NCBI RefSeq assembly: GCF_030812335.1
Contig: NZ_JAUSSN010000001.1
Span: 186,001 to 250,000 of the forward strand
Length of the DNA stretch: 64,000 nt
Direction of reading: 5' to 3'
Source of the DNA: Pseudarthrobacter oxydans
Lineage (GTDB): Bacteria > Actinomycetota > Actinomycetes > Actinomycetales > Micrococcaceae
Shown: piece after piece, positions 8,564-17,817 of the stretch
How positions within the stretch are numbered: the first letter of the stretch is position 1
Layout: every line of letters starts with the position of its first letter
Notes under the pieces: model-generated
The model's input: only the letters and a program-made list of their open reading frames with translations
The model's database searches: none
What the model was told of the DNA's origin: nothing
Program-made: the position numbers and the translations under genes

Positions 8564-10060
8564 TCAGGATGCCGGCGAGTAGTACGTCAGGGCGCCGGGC
8601 GTCACCGAGAATACGACAGCGCGCACGCCGGGCATGACCTCCCCGTCCACGGCCAGGACCATGCTGGTGTCCCCCGGTTCCACCCGGATGCTGCTGGATT
8701 CGCTGAGGTGGGTAATCCGGGAGGTGGCGACGGTTCCGGTCAGCACTGACCACAGCAGCCGGAGCCGGGCGAAGGATTCGTCGGCGGTGATCATTCTGAG
8801 GTCGAAGACACCGTCGTCGAGCACCGGGCGGACCAGCGGGGCGTGGTCGCGGGGGTAGTACCGTCCGCGGCCGATGTAAAGGATCCACAGTTTGTGCCGC
8901 ACCCCGTCGACGATCAGGGCGGTGGGTGTCTCGGCGGCGAAGGTCCGCAACATGGCGACCACGCCGGCCAGGGGTTTGCCGAGGGCCGGCTGGAGCAGTT
9001 CGCGCCGGCGGACCAGGTTCGGGTAGAGGCCGATGCTCGCGGTATTAAGCATGGTCAGGTTCAACAGCTCGGGGCTGGCGGGAAGTCCGCGCTCCACAGA
9101 CACCCTGCCAACATCAGCCCGTGCCGCTTCACCGCGGGTCGCGGCCTCGACGGCGGCCACGAGGTTGGGGGTCCCGGCGTCGCGGGCGAAGTGGTTGAGG
9201 GTGCCGCCCGGCAGGACCAGGAGCGGAAGGGAATGCTCGACGGCGGCCGCCGCGGCCGTGCCGACCGTTCCGTCGCCGCCCCAGACGCCCAAGGCAACAA
9301 TCCCGGGCCGGCCGGCCACCCGGGCAATCTCCTCCGCGAGGTCCTCACCCTGGGCAATCTCCTTTATATACGCCTTGGGGAATACTTTTTGCAGCGCGGC
9401 TACGGTCTCCTCCGCGTAGGAGCCGCCCAGCGTGTTGACCGCTATGCCGAGGCCCTCACCCTCCGGTAGCTCCGCGGCTTTCACCGCAGTGCGCCGGAGC
9501 TCGGGAAGCGGAGGCCGGACGGGCCACCATTTCCGCGTGACCAGGGCAGCCCCCGCACCAATCGCCGACCCGAAGAACACATCCGAGGGCCAGTGGGCGC
9601 CGGTGTGGACCCGGGAGTAGGCGACGCCTGCTGCGAGGGGGGCCAGCGCGGCGCCGAGGGCCGGCCTGACGAGTCCGGCGCCGAGGACGAACGCCACGGC
9701 CGAGGCGGAGTGCCCCGAGGGCATGGAGGAGCTCTTGGGCTGGGGATGGACAAACCTGAAGACCGGCAGGTGCTCCGGCAGCGGGCGGGCCCGCGGCAGC
9801 AGGGTTTTGAACCCGAGATTCGTGACCGCGGAGGCGACGGCCTGCGCCAGCACGCCGTGGAGCGCGGCGCGCCGGGTTCTGCCGGGGAATAGGGCCATCA
9901 CGGCGGCGATGCCGAACCAGAGCTTGCCCTTGTTCGCCGCAGCGGAAAGCCGCCGGAAAAAGTCGTCATGAGTGCCCCCGGGGAGGCCGGACACGGCGCG
10001 TACGAGCTTCCGGTCGAGTTTCCCCACCCGGCTCGGCGCCTTCCTCAGCATGCTGCGCAT
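8564..10060 (-). CDS. fused PAP2 phosphatase and diacylglycerol-kinase-like protein
   Basis: A 498-residue two-domain protein. Residues 40-175 form a PAP2 lipid phosphatase with PSGHSAS at 114-120 and SRVHTGAHWPSD at 149-160 (the catalytic C2 and C3 motifs) in a membrane-spanning region. Residues 200-498 form a DAGK/LCB5-like kinase with GGDGTVGTA at 261-269 and LPGGTLNHFARD. The fusion is known in actinobacteria as bifunctional phosphatase PAP2/diacylglycerol kinase. Likely roles are turnover of phosphatidate, undecaprenyl or other isoprenoid phosphates; the exact lipid is unknown. It is monocistronic. Confidence 0.92.
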   Translation of the reverse strand: MRSMLRKAPSRVGKLDRKLVRAVSGLPGGTHDDFFRRLSAAANKGKLWFGIAAVMALFPGRTRRAALHGVLAQAVASAVTNLGFKTLLPRARPLPEHLPVFRFVHPQPKSSSMPSGHSASAVAFVLGAGLVRPALGAALAPLAAGVAYSRVHTGAHWPSDVFFGSAIGAGAALVTRKWWPVRPPLPELRRTAVKAAELPEGEGLGIAVNTLGGSYAEETVAALQKVFPKAYIKEIAQGEDLAEEIARVAGRPGIVALGVWGGDGTVGTAAAAAVEHSLPLLVLPGGTLNHFARDAGTPNLVAAVEAATRGEAARADVGRVSVERGLPASPELLNLTMLNTASIGLYPNLVRRRELLQPALGKPLAGVVAMLRTFAAETPTALIVDGVRHKLWILYIGRGRYYPRDHAPLVRPVLDDGVFDLRMITADESFARLRLLWSVLTGTVATSRITHLSESSSIRVEPGDTSMVLAVDGEVMPGVRAVVFSVTPGALTYYSPAS

Positions 10061-10147
10061 GCGACCACCTTACTGCCGGATCGGGACGGCGCTATCACGT
10101 CCCTTTGCAGTCCGTTCAGGGATGCCCCTATGGACGCCGCCGCCTGC

Positions 10148-11335
10148 TTAGCTGGCACGCAAGGGCTTCGCGGCGCCGGCGAGCAGGAGCGCCCCCAGGA
10201 TCGGGATCATGATGGCCAGCAGAGCCAGCCGGATTCCGATCAGATCACCGAGGTAGCCAAGCAGCGGCGGACCGGCCAGGAACGCGACGTACCCGATCGT
10301 GGAGACCACCGAAACGCGGGCGGCTGCGTGCTTGGGGTCGTCGGCAGCCGCCGACATCCCCATCGGGAACGCGAGGGCGGCCCCCGCTCCCCAGAGCACC
10401 GCGCCGGCCGTGGCCGTCCAGATGTCACCGGCCAGGACGAAGAGCCCCAGCCCTGCGGCGGCGGCAGCCATGCTGGCACGGAGCACAGACACCCGGCCGT
10501 AGGCGTCGATCGCCCGGCCGCCGAAGAAGCGCACCGCGGTCATGGCCAGGACAAAGGCCGCGAACAGCAGTGCCCCCGTCGATTCCGTGGCGTCCAGGCC
10601 GTCCACGGCGGCTTTCGCAATCCAGTCGTTGCCGGCGCCTTCGGTGAGCGTCGCGCCCAGCACCACGACGCCGATCAGCAGCGTCCGTCCGTCCCGCCAG
10701 GCCGAGCGGCCCTTGGGTTCCCTGGTTTCGCCGGCCACCGGCACGGGCGCCGGGAGGTGCGGCAGGAAGTAGCGCGGCGCTGCCAGGGTCACAACGGCAA
10801 CGATGGCGGCGATCACCAGCAGGTGCGCCGGGAGCCCGATGCCCAGGCCCGCCAGTCCGGCGCCGATCAGGGCGCCCAGGAACGCACCCCCGCTGAAGGC
10901 GGCGTGGAACTGCGGCATGATGGTGCGCCCGAGCTGGTGTTCGACGTCGGCGCCTTCGATGTTCTGGGACACATCCCAGAGCCCGATGCCCATGCCGAAG
11001 AAGAACAGCGCGACGGCGGTCCCGGGGACGGACTCGGCCAGCAGTGCCAGCGCGACACCGACGCCCGCCAGGGCGGCGACAAAGCCGGCGGCCCGCACGG
11101 CATTGGCCGTCCCGATCCGGCCCACCACATGGCCGGCGGTGGGCAGTGCGATCAGCGAGCCCGCCGCCACGCACAGCAGCAGGGTTCCCATCTGCCCCGA
11201 GGAGATGTCCAGGATGTCCGTCACCGCAGGGATGCGGGCGGCCCAGCTGGCGAACACGAGCCCGTTGATCCCGAAAATCAGGAACGTTGCCGCGGCTGCG
11301 GCGTTGAGCTGCGGGCGGGTTGCCGTCTTGGTCAT
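10148..11335 (-). CDS. MFS transporter
   Basis: A 395-residue, 12-TM major facilitator of the YbjJ-like/FucP-like group (FGINGLVFASWAARIPAVTDIL at the N-terminus). The longest frame opens at a GTG at 11461, but the ATG at 11335 was chosen because it overlaps the stop of the DeoR gene as ATGA and begins the typical N-terminus; the extra residues would be Arg/Cys-rich and out of character. Coupling to a DeoR-type regulator suggests a sugar or sugar-phosphate-linked substrate, but this is inference. Confidence 0.9.
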   Translation of the reverse strand: MTKTATRPQLNAAAAATFLIFGINGLVFASWAARIPAVTDILDISSGQMGTLLLCVAAGSLIALPTAGHVVGRIGTANAVRAAGFVAALAGVGVALALLAESVPGTAVALFFFGMGIGLWDVSQNIEGADVEHQLGRTIMPQFHAAFSGGAFLGALIGAGLAGLGIGLPAHLLVIAAIVAVVTLAAPRYFLPHLPAPVPVAGETREPKGRSAWRDGRTLLIGVVVLGATLTEGAGNDWIAKAAVDGLDATESTGALLFAAFVLAMTAVRFFGGRAIDAYGRVSVLRASMAAAAAGLGLFVLAGDIWTATAGAVLWGAGAALAFPMGMSAAADDPKHAAARVSVVSTIGYVAFLAGPPLLGYLGDLIGIRLALLAIMIPILGALLLAGAAKPLRAS

Positions 11336-12111
11336 ACGATCACTACTTCCACCGAGTGTTGGGTGAGCTGGGCAAGTTCTTCGGTACTGAGCTGTTTGTC
11401 GGTGACCAGGACATCCACGGCATCCAGCGGCGCGACGAGCGCGACCGCGCTGGCGTTCCACTTGCTGCCGGAGCAGGCGACGATCACCCTGCCCGCGGAT
11501 TCCAGTCCGGCCCGTTTGACGGCCGCATCGTCGAGGTCATGGGCCAGGAGCCCGTCCCCGAGGTTCAGCGCGCAGGGCGTGAGCACGGCTGTATCAAACC
11601 GCAGCGAACGGATGTTGGATTCCGTCATGGGCCCGCGGAAGGACAGTTCCCCGGCGACCAGGCTTCCGCCGGGCAGCAGCAGTTCGGGATGCCGGCCGGC
11701 GGCCGGGCCGCCCTCGGTCAGCGCGTTGACGGCCCGCAGGGACATCGGCATCAGGGTCAGGTCCCGCTGCCGCAGCTGCCGGGCCACCTCGGTGGCCGTG
11801 GTGCCGCTGTCCAGCCAGACGTGGCGGCGGTCCTGCAGCAGGGCGGCAACGCCGGCCCCGATCCGGATTTTGGCGGCGTGGTCCTCGATCTCGCGTTGCC
11901 CGTATTCCGGGTTCTCACCGCGCAGCACCAGGCTCCGGGCCCCGCCGTGGACGCGGCGGAGAACGCCGTGGAGCGCCAGGACCTCCAGGTCACGACGGAT
12001 CGTCGCGCCGGAAGCGCCGCATTCGGCCATCAGCTCATCGACCGACACCTGTTCCCGGTGGCGCAAAATCTCGCCGATGCGGCGGTGGCGCTCCTCAGTG
12101 GTCATGCACAA
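11332..12111 (-). CDS. DeoR/GlpR-family transcriptional regulator
   Basis: A 259-residue regulator: N-terminal DeoR wHTH (ERHRRIGEILRHREQVSVDELMAECGASGATIRRDL) followed by a DeoRC sugar-phosphate sensor domain with VWLDSGTTATEVARQL. It is upstream of, and translationally coupled to, the MFS gene, so it most likely regulates that transporter and itself. An AT-rich stretch with repeated TGATC/ATCATT elements lies just upstream at 12117-12145. Confidence 0.93.
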   Translation of the reverse strand: MCMTTEERHRRIGEILRHREQVSVDELMAECGASGATIRRDLEVLALHGVLRRVHGGARSLVLRGENPEYGQREIEDHAAKIRIGAGVAALLQDRRHVWLDSGTTATEVARQLRQRDLTLMPMSLRAVNALTEGGPAAGRHPELLLPGGSLVAGELSFRGPMTESNIRSLRFDTAVLTPCALNLGDGLLAHDLDDAAVKRAGLESAGRVIVACSGSKWNASAVALVAPLDAVDVLVTDKQLSTEELAQLTQHSVEVVIV

Positions 12112-12116
12112 ATGCT

Positions 12117-12145
12117 AACTGATCGTGATCATTTAATCATTTCCT
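12117..12145. promoter_or_regulatory. possible DeoR operator
   Basis: Immediately upstream of the deoR-type gene, TGATC-GTGATCA and ATCATTT elements repeat in an otherwise GC-rich region. The arrangement (GATC twice, then TTTAATCATTT) resembles an autoregulatory operator; half-sites cannot be assigned precisely. Confidence 0.35.
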
Positions 12146-12260
12146 GCACGAATGTACTCTGGCGGCATGGCCCCGAATGGACCATTCGGGCCCCGGAGGC
12201 CACCGAAACCAGGCTCAGATCCTTCAAATAGCCCAACGCTCCCTCACGTTTCGCATGGAA

Positions 12261-12301
12261 AACGCCAACCCTCCCTCGTCAGCTGAGGGAGGGTTGGCGT
12301 T
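12261..12301. terminator. strong bidirectional hairpin terminator
   Basis: A perfect 17-bp stem (AACGCCAACCCTCCCTC with its complement at 12285-12301) closes a 7-base loop. It sits 31 bp past the stop of the lactate dehydrogenase gene and is its likely terminator. Confidence 0.85.
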
Positions 12302-12332
12302 ATACGTGCAGGACCTGAGGGAGCGTCCGGTT

Positions 12333-15158
12333 TTAGCGGGTGACTTCCTCCAGCAGCTCCAGCACGTGGCGGTACTGGGCGCCTGTGGCCCGGGTCATGC
12401 CCAGTTCGCACGTCCGGTTGCACGAGGCATGCGCGGCAGCGCCCATGTCCGCCACTTCCGCGGCCTGTTTCGCCGTGGCCGACGCCGTCAGTTCGGGGTG
12501 CAGCATGCCCCGGTCGCCCGCGAACGCGCAGCAGCCCCAGTTTTCCGGGACCTCGACCCGCTCGGCAACGGCCCCGGCGACGGCATCGAGGGCATCGTTG
12601 AGGCCCATCCGGGTGGAGGAGCAGGTGGGGTGGAGGGCCAGTGACTCCAGCTTCCCGTGGGCGGGAAGCCGGGGCAGGATCCGTTCGGCGGCGAAGTCCA
12701 CCGCGTCCACCATGCGCAGGGCACGCTGCCCGGCCGCGGGCACGTCCGACTCCACGGCCTGGCGCAGGCCCTCGGTGCAGGAGGACGCGTCGCAGACGAT
12801 GGGCAGCTCGCCGCCCCGGGTTGCCACCCGGAGGGCGGCCAGCGTCTTCTCCCGCATGGTCTCCTGGCCCGCGGCCATGCCCTTCGAGGACCAGGGTGTG
12901 CCGCAGCACAGGCCGTCGATGCCGTCCGGGACCAGGAGCGTGAGCCCGGCCCGGGCACAGAGCTGTTCGAAGCTGTACTGGACGCCGTGTCCCCCGCTGC
13001 CCTGGGCTGCTCCGGCGGGCCCGAACATGGTGCCGACGCAGGCCGGGAAGTAGACAGCGTCAACCGCGCCCGCCGGCGTCGGACGCTTCCGCACGGAACC
13101 GCCGCCCGGCAGCTCGGCGGAATACAGCGGCACCGTGTCCGCTCCGAGCACCGCCCGCGCGGCCTTGTTGGGCGGGGCGACGGCGGCGGCCGGGAGCTTG
13201 TCGACCACCGTCAGCGCCAGCGAAGCGCCACGGGTGACGCCTTCCCAGTGCTTGGCGGCGGCGTTCCACGCCCCGTTGGCGACCGGACCGGCGTCGGCTT
13301 TCCGCAGACGCTTCACGAGCGACCCGGTATTGATGTCCACCGGGCAGGCGGTCTGGCACATCCCGTCCACGGCGCAGGTGTCCACGGACTCGTACTCGTA
13401 GTCCTTCTCCAGTTCCCTGACCAGCGCCGTGTCCCCGGCCAGCCGGGCCGATTCGATGGCGCGCAGCGTGACGATCCGCTGCCGCGGCGTGAGGGTGATG
13501 TCCTTGCTGGGGCATACCGGCTCGCAGTAGCCGCAGGAGACGCAGCGGTCCACTTCCTCGGCGACGGGCGGCGCCGTCTTGATGTGCCGCAGATGCGCCA
13601 GCGGATCCTCATCCATCAGGACACCCGGGTTGAGCATCGCGGCAGGGTCGAAGAGCCGCTTGATGCTGCGCATGACGTCGTACAGCTCGTCGCCGTACTG
13701 CCGGCGGACGTACGGGGCCATAACGCGCCCGGTCCCGTGCTCGGCCTTCAGGGATCCGCCCTCGGCCAGGACGAGGTCCACCATGTCCTCGGTGAAGGCG
13801 CTGTAGCGGTCCAGTTCGGCCGCGGTGGCGAAGCCGTCGGTGAGCATGAAGTGGACGTTGCCGTCCTTGGCATGGCCGAAGATCACACTGTTGCTGTAGT
13901 TGTATTTTTCGAAGAGCCGGATCAGTTCCCGGCAGGTGCGGCCCAGCACCGGGACGGGGACCACGATGTCTTCCAGCAGCGCGGTGGTGCCCTGGGGCCT
14001 GGCCCCGGCCACCGAGGCGTAGAGGCCCTTGCGCAACTGCCAGAGCTGCCCCCGTTCCCGGGCGTCGCCTGTGAACCGGGCCGGGGCGGAGAGCCCGAGG
14101 CCCGGGAGGATGCCCTCGCCGTGTGTCTGGAGTTCCGCCAGGTGTCCGGCGCTGCCGGCGGAGTACTCCACGAGCAGGCCGGCGTGGTCCCGGACCGCCA
14201 GGTCCTGCACGACGGCGGGTGTTCCCTTGAGTGTCTGGCCCACCTTCAGTGACAGGGCATCCATCAGCTCGATGGTGGCGGCCCCGGTTTCGACGAGCGC
14301 GGGCAGGGCCGCGTTGGCGGCCTCCAGGCCCGGGAATACGAGCAGGCCCGCGGCCGCGTGCTGGAGCCGCGGGATGGTGCGGAAGACCGCCTCGGCCACG
14401 AAACCCAGGGTGCCTTCGCTGCCGACGATCAGGTGGGCCATGATGTCCACCGGGGTCCGGTAGTCCAGCAGGGAGTTCAGTCCGTAGCCCATGGTGTTCT
14501 TCATGGAAAACTGCTGCCGGATCCGGCGCACGGAGTCCGCGTTGGCCCGGACCCGCGCGGCCAGCCGGGCCAGTCCTTCGTAGAGGTCCGGCTCGAGGGC
14601 GCGGAGTTTTTGGTCGGCGTCCGCCGCCCCGGTGTCGATGACCGTGCCGGAGGGCAGGACCACGGTGAGCGACTCCAGGGTGCGGTAGGTGTTGTCCACG
14701 GTGCCGCAGTTCATGCCGGAGGAGTTGTTCGCCACGACGCCGCCGACCGTGCACGCCGCCTCGCTGGCCGGATCGGGGCCGAACTTCCGGCCGTAGCGGG
14801 CAAGCCTGGCGTTGAGGGCCCGCACGGTGACGCCGGGCTGGACCCGGACCCGGGCGCCGTCGTCGAGCACCTCGATGTCCCGGAAGTTGCGGCGGACGTC
14901 CACGAGCACGCCGTCGGTGACCGCCTGGCCGCTCAGGCTGGTCCCGCCGGAGCGGAAGGTCAGCGGCACGCCTTGGGCGGCGCTGGCGCGCAGCAGCCCG
15001 CCGACCTCGGCGGCGTTCCCGGCCGTGACGACGGCCTGCGGGATGAGCAGGAAATGCGAGGCGTCATGGGCGTTCGCGTGCAGGTCGATGGCCCGGGTCT
15101 TCACCTGGGCGGGGTCGTGCACGGCCGAGCGGAGGGCCGCCAGGTCCAGGGGGGCCAT
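12333..15158 (-). CDS. FAD-binding and Fe-S protein, D-lactate dehydrogenase-like
   Basis: A 941-residue fusion: N-terminal FAD_binding_4 oxidase domain (GGTSLSGQA at 71-79, GGVVANNSSGMNCG at 139-152), an FAD-linked C-terminal cap, then a GlpC-like ferredoxin/CCG part with CVSCGYCEPVCPS near 540 and CAVDGMCQTACPVD near 595. CCG-type motifs (GLCCGTPW, WGCCAFAG) sit near 750 and 875. It is predicted to oxidise D-lactate (or glycolate) and pass electrons to the respiratory chain. The longest frame starts far upstream inside the permease gene; the ATG at 15158 was chosen because it overlaps the permease stop as TGATG. The operon partner supports lactate as substrate. Confidence 0.93.
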   Translation of the reverse strand: MAPLDLAALRSAVHDPAQVKTRAIDLHANAHDASHFLLIPQAVVTAGNAAEVGGLLRASAAQGVPLTFRSGGTSLSGQAVTDGVLVDVRRNFRDIEVLDDGARVRVQPGVTVRALNARLARYGRKFGPDPASEAACTVGGVVANNSSGMNCGTVDNTYRTLESLTVVLPSGTVIDTGAADADQKLRALEPDLYEGLARLAARVRANADSVRRIRQQFSMKNTMGYGLNSLLDYRTPVDIMAHLIVGSEGTLGFVAEAVFRTIPRLQHAAAGLLVFPGLEAANAALPALVETGAATIELMDALSLKVGQTLKGTPAVVQDLAVRDHAGLLVEYSAGSAGHLAELQTHGEGILPGLGLSAPARFTGDARERGQLWQLRKGLYASVAGARPQGTTALLEDIVVPVPVLGRTCRELIRLFEKYNYSNSVIFGHAKDGNVHFMLTDGFATAAELDRYSAFTEDMVDLVLAEGGSLKAEHGTGRVMAPYVRRQYGDELYDVMRSIKRLFDPAAMLNPGVLMDEDPLAHLRHIKTAPPVAEEVDRCVSCGYCEPVCPSKDITLTPRQRIVTLRAIESARLAGDTALVRELEKDYEYESVDTCAVDGMCQTACPVDINTGSLVKRLRKADAGPVANGAWNAAAKHWEGVTRGASLALTVVDKLPAAAVAPPNKAARAVLGADTVPLYSAELPGGGSVRKRPTPAGAVDAVYFPACVGTMFGPAGAAQGSGGHGVQYSFEQLCARAGLTLLVPDGIDGLCCGTPWSSKGMAAGQETMREKTLAALRVATRGGELPIVCDASSCTEGLRQAVESDVPAAGQRALRMVDAVDFAAERILPRLPAHGKLESLALHPTCSSTRMGLNDALDAVAGAVAERVEVPENWGCCAFAGDRGMLHPELTASATAKQAAEVADMGAAAHASCNRTCELGMTRATGAQYRHVLELLEEVTR

Positions 15159-16897
15159 CAGGGGACCATCCAGCCCAGGACGGGGGTGGACTGCAGGAAG
15201 ATCAGCACGGTGATCAGCGCCAGCAGGCCCAGGCTCCAGCCGATCAGCTTGCGGAACAGCGTGCCCTCCGCACCGTCCAGGCCGACCGCGGCGGCGGCAA
15301 CGGCCAGGTTCTGCAGGGACAGCATCTTGCCCATCACGCCGGCGGAGGAGTTGGAGGCGGCCATCAGCACCGGGGACAGGCCGGTCTGCTCCGCTGCGGT
15401 GGCCTGCATCTGGCCGAACAGGGAGTTGGAGGACGTGTCGGACCCGGTGAGGGCGACGCCGATCCATCCGATCAGCGGGGAGAGGATGGCGAAGAAGCCG
15501 CCCGCGGAGGCCAGCGCGAAGCCCAGGGTGGTGGTCTGGCCGGAGAGGTTCATCACGAACGACAGGCCCAGGACGGCCGTGACGGTAACGACCGTCCAGC
15601 GCAGCTGGACCAGGGTGTCCCGGTAGATCCGCAGGCCCTGCGAAGCGCTGACCTTGTACAGCACCATGGTGAGCAGCCCGGAGAACAGCAGCAGGGTGCC
15701 GGTCGCCTTGAGGTGGTCGAGCTTGAACTTAGTGGCCGCGACCGGTTCGCCGGCCGAATCGGTGATGTCCAGACCGGGCCAGGCGAACGTCACGCTGCCG
15801 ACCTGGCTCAGCCAGGTCTTGACGAACGGAAGCTGGGCCACCGAGAACACCGCGATGATGATCAGGTAGGGGGCAATCGCCATCCAGATCTGCCGGGGTT
15901 CGGGCCGGGAGTTATCGGTGGGCACCGTAGTCCCCGCGGCGCGTCCGGCGTCGGCGTCGGATCCTGCGGCGGAGCCGGGAGCGTGTCCGGCGGACCCGCC
16001 GCCAGGCGATCCGGCCGTCACGGCGACGGCGGCGTGGGCAGCTTCCGGGGCGCCCTCGACGCCACCTTCGACCCCTACGATCTCCTTCGGCTGCCAGACT
16101 TTCAGCATCAGCAGCACGGCGGCCACGGTCACGACGGCGGCGACAACATCGGTGAGCTCCACGGCAAAGTAATTGGAGGTGACAAACTGGGCCGCGCCGA
16201 AGGCGACGCCGGCCACCAGGGCCACGGGCCAGGTCTGCTTCACGCCGCGCCGGCCGTCGACGATGAACACCAGCAGCAGCGGAACGATCAGGGCGATGAA
16301 CGGCGTCTGGCGTCCGGCCATGGAGGACAGATCCTGCAGCGGCAGGCCCGTGACACCGTTCAGGGCGATGATGGGCGCGGCCATCGCACCGAAAGCCACG
16401 GGTGCCGTGTTGGCCAGCAGCGAGACCACGGCGGACTTCATGGGTTTCATGCCGGCAGCCATCAGCATGGCGGCGGAGATCGCCACCGGGGCGCCGAACC
16501 CGGCCAGGGACTCCAGCAGGGCGCCGAAGCAGAAGGCGATGAGGATGGACAGGATTCTGAGGTCGTTCGAAATGGAGCGGATGGTGCGTCCCAGCACTTC
16601 GAACCACGGGGTGGCCACGGTGAGCCGGTAGATCCAGAGCGCGTTGACGAGGATCCACAGGATCGGGAACAGGCCGTAGAAGATCCCGGCCGCGGTGGCG
16701 CTCAGCGCCTGGTTCACCGGCATCTGCCAGCCGACGATGGCCAGCACGAGCGAGAGGGCCAGGCCGGCCAGGGCAGCGACGGGGGCCTTGACCTTGAAGA
16801 CGCCCAGGAGGACGAAAAGCAGGACAAGCGGAAGGGCCGCGCAAAGGGCTGAAATCACGAGGGACCCCGCTATGGGGTCGAGTATCTGCTCAAACAT
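15158..16897 (-). CDS. lctP: L-lactate permease (LctP family)
   Basis: A 579-residue polytopic transporter of the lactate permease family, which imports lactate (and glycolate) with protons. Signatures include GAPVAISAAMLMAAGMKP and LIGWIGVALTGSDTSSNSLFGQMQ. A hydrophilic Gly/Ala-rich insertion of about 60 residues (near 275-335) lies in the middle. It is the first gene of the lactate operon, overlapping the FAD/Fe-S dehydrogenase by one base. A GntR regulator is divergent, with a candidate operator overlapping the promoter -10. Confidence 0.94.
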   Translation of the reverse strand: MFEQILDPIAGSLVISALCAALPLVLLFVLLGVFKVKAPVAALAGLALSLVLAIVGWQMPVNQALSATAAGIFYGLFPILWILVNALWIYRLTVATPWFEVLGRTIRSISNDLRILSILIAFCFGALLESLAGFGAPVAISAAMLMAAGMKPMKSAVVSLLANTAPVAFGAMAAPIIALNGVTGLPLQDLSSMAGRQTPFIALIVPLLLVFIVDGRRGVKQTWPVALVAGVAFGAAQFVTSNYFAVELTDVVAAVVTVAAVLLMLKVWQPKEIVGVEGGVEGAPEAAHAAVAVTAGSPGGGSAGHAPGSAAGSDADAGRAAGTTVPTDNSRPEPRQIWMAIAPYLIIIAVFSVAQLPFVKTWLSQVGSVTFAWPGLDITDSAGEPVAATKFKLDHLKATGTLLLFSGLLTMVLYKVSASQGLRIYRDTLVQLRWTVVTVTAVLGLSFVMNLSGQTTTLGFALASAGGFFAILSPLIGWIGVALTGSDTSSNSLFGQMQATAAEQTGLSPVLMAASNSSAGVMGKMLSLQNLAVAAAAVGLDGAEGTLFRKLIGWSLGLLALITVLIFLQSTPVLGWMVP

Positions 16898-16944
16898 GAG
16901 TTCTCCAGATTGTGTTAGGCGTCACAACACCGTGGCGCCCTATG

Positions 16945-16973
16945 ATTGTCTTACAAGTACACATGATCGTCAA
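16945..16973 (-). promoter_or_regulatory. candidate lctP promoter
   Basis: On the minus strand TTGACG (16973-16968) and GACAAT (16950-16945) are separated by 17 bp and fit a sigma-70-type promoter directed at lctP. The GntR-type site at 16946-16956 covers the -10, which would give repression by steric block. Confidence 0.5.
16946..16956. promoter_or_regulatory. GntR/LldR-type operator
   Basis: TTGTCTTACAA fits the TNGTNNNACNA consensus known for FadR-subfamily lactate regulators such as corynebacterial LldR. It lies between the divergent lctP and GntR genes. A second, looser inverted repeat (TTGTG...CACAA) is at 16910-16927. Confidence 0.6.
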
Positions 16974-17041
16974 GAGAGGCTTGTTGGCTTGTCTGGCAAG
17001 ATTGGGAGTGAATCAAAAACTCTTGGCGGGAAGGAGCTCCG

Positions 17042-17734
17042 GTGGCCGGGCGAATTGCAGCAGTCTCGATCGTGGACGCGGTCGCCGCGGACCTGCGGAG
17101 CCGGATCTTTGCCGGCGAACTGGGGTCCGGGGATGCCCTGACGGAGTCGGAGGTCGCGTCCTCCTACGACGTGGCGCGGCCCACGGCGAAGGCCGCCATC
17201 GAGAAGCTCGTGGCCGAGGGACTGCTGGACCGGGGGACCCACAAAACCGCCCGGGTGGTCGAACTCGGCCCGGACTCGGTGCGGGACATCTACCTGGCCC
17301 GCGCGTACCTGGAAAGTGAAGTGCTCCGCCGGCTGGCGCGCACCCGGGACGTGCCGGCAGCGGCGGTGCAGGCCAACCGCGACATCGCGGCCGCGCAGTC
17401 CGGCGCGCCGCTCGACGTCGTCGAACCCGACATGCGGTTCCACACCAGCCTGATCGACGCCGTGGGCAATGAACGGATCAGCAGGATGTACCGCTCGCTC
17501 GTGGGCGAGGTGCGGCTGTGCATGGTCCGGGTCCAGTCCCTCCACCTGCTGGACACCGCGCTGATCCGGGCCGAACACCAGAAAATCCTTGAACTGATCG
17601 AGGCCGGGCAGGGCGAGGCCGCGGCCGAACTGCTCGACGAGCACCTCGGGCGCGCCCGGGAACGGCTGGTCGCCGCCATGGGGGGAACCGCCGGGCCGGA
17701 GGCCGGGCAGCCGTCCGGGCTGCTGCCGGAGTAG
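17042..17734 (+). CDS. GntR-family (FadR/FCD) regulator of lactate genes
   Basis: A 230-residue regulator with an N-terminal GntR wHTH (DALTESEVASSYDVARPTAK, then IEKLVAEGLL) and a C-terminal all-helical FCD ligand domain with the Asp/His metal-site pattern (DMRFHTSLIDAVGNERI and a later EHQKILE). The GTG start has AAGGAG seven bases upstream. It is divergent from lctP and shares a promoter region containing an LldR-like operator, so it probably represses lactate uptake and oxidation until lactate (or a related acid) binds. The regulator assignment is strong; the ligand is inferred. Confidence 0.92.
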   Translation: MAGRIAAVSIVDAVAADLRSRIFAGELGSGDALTESEVASSYDVARPTAKAAIEKLVAEGLLDRGTHKTARVVELGPDSVRDIYLARAYLESEVLRRLARTRDVPAAAVQANRDIAAAQSGAPLDVVEPDMRFHTSLIDAVGNERISRMYRSLVGEVRLCMVRVQSLHLLDTALIRAEHQKILELIEAGQGEAAAELLDEHLGRARERLVAAMGGTAGPEAGQPSGLLPE

Positions 17735-17817
17735 CCCGGCCCGCCCGTTAGGCACCGCGGCGTCACGTACCCTTCCCGAGGGTTTTGTGGGCGGTGGTGA
17801 CCCTGCGGTGCTGTTGG

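Noticed and set aside
11336..11461. N-terminal extension of the MFS transporter
   Set aside because: It is Arg/Cys-rich, lies inside the DeoR gene, and the ATGA overlap gives a natural start.
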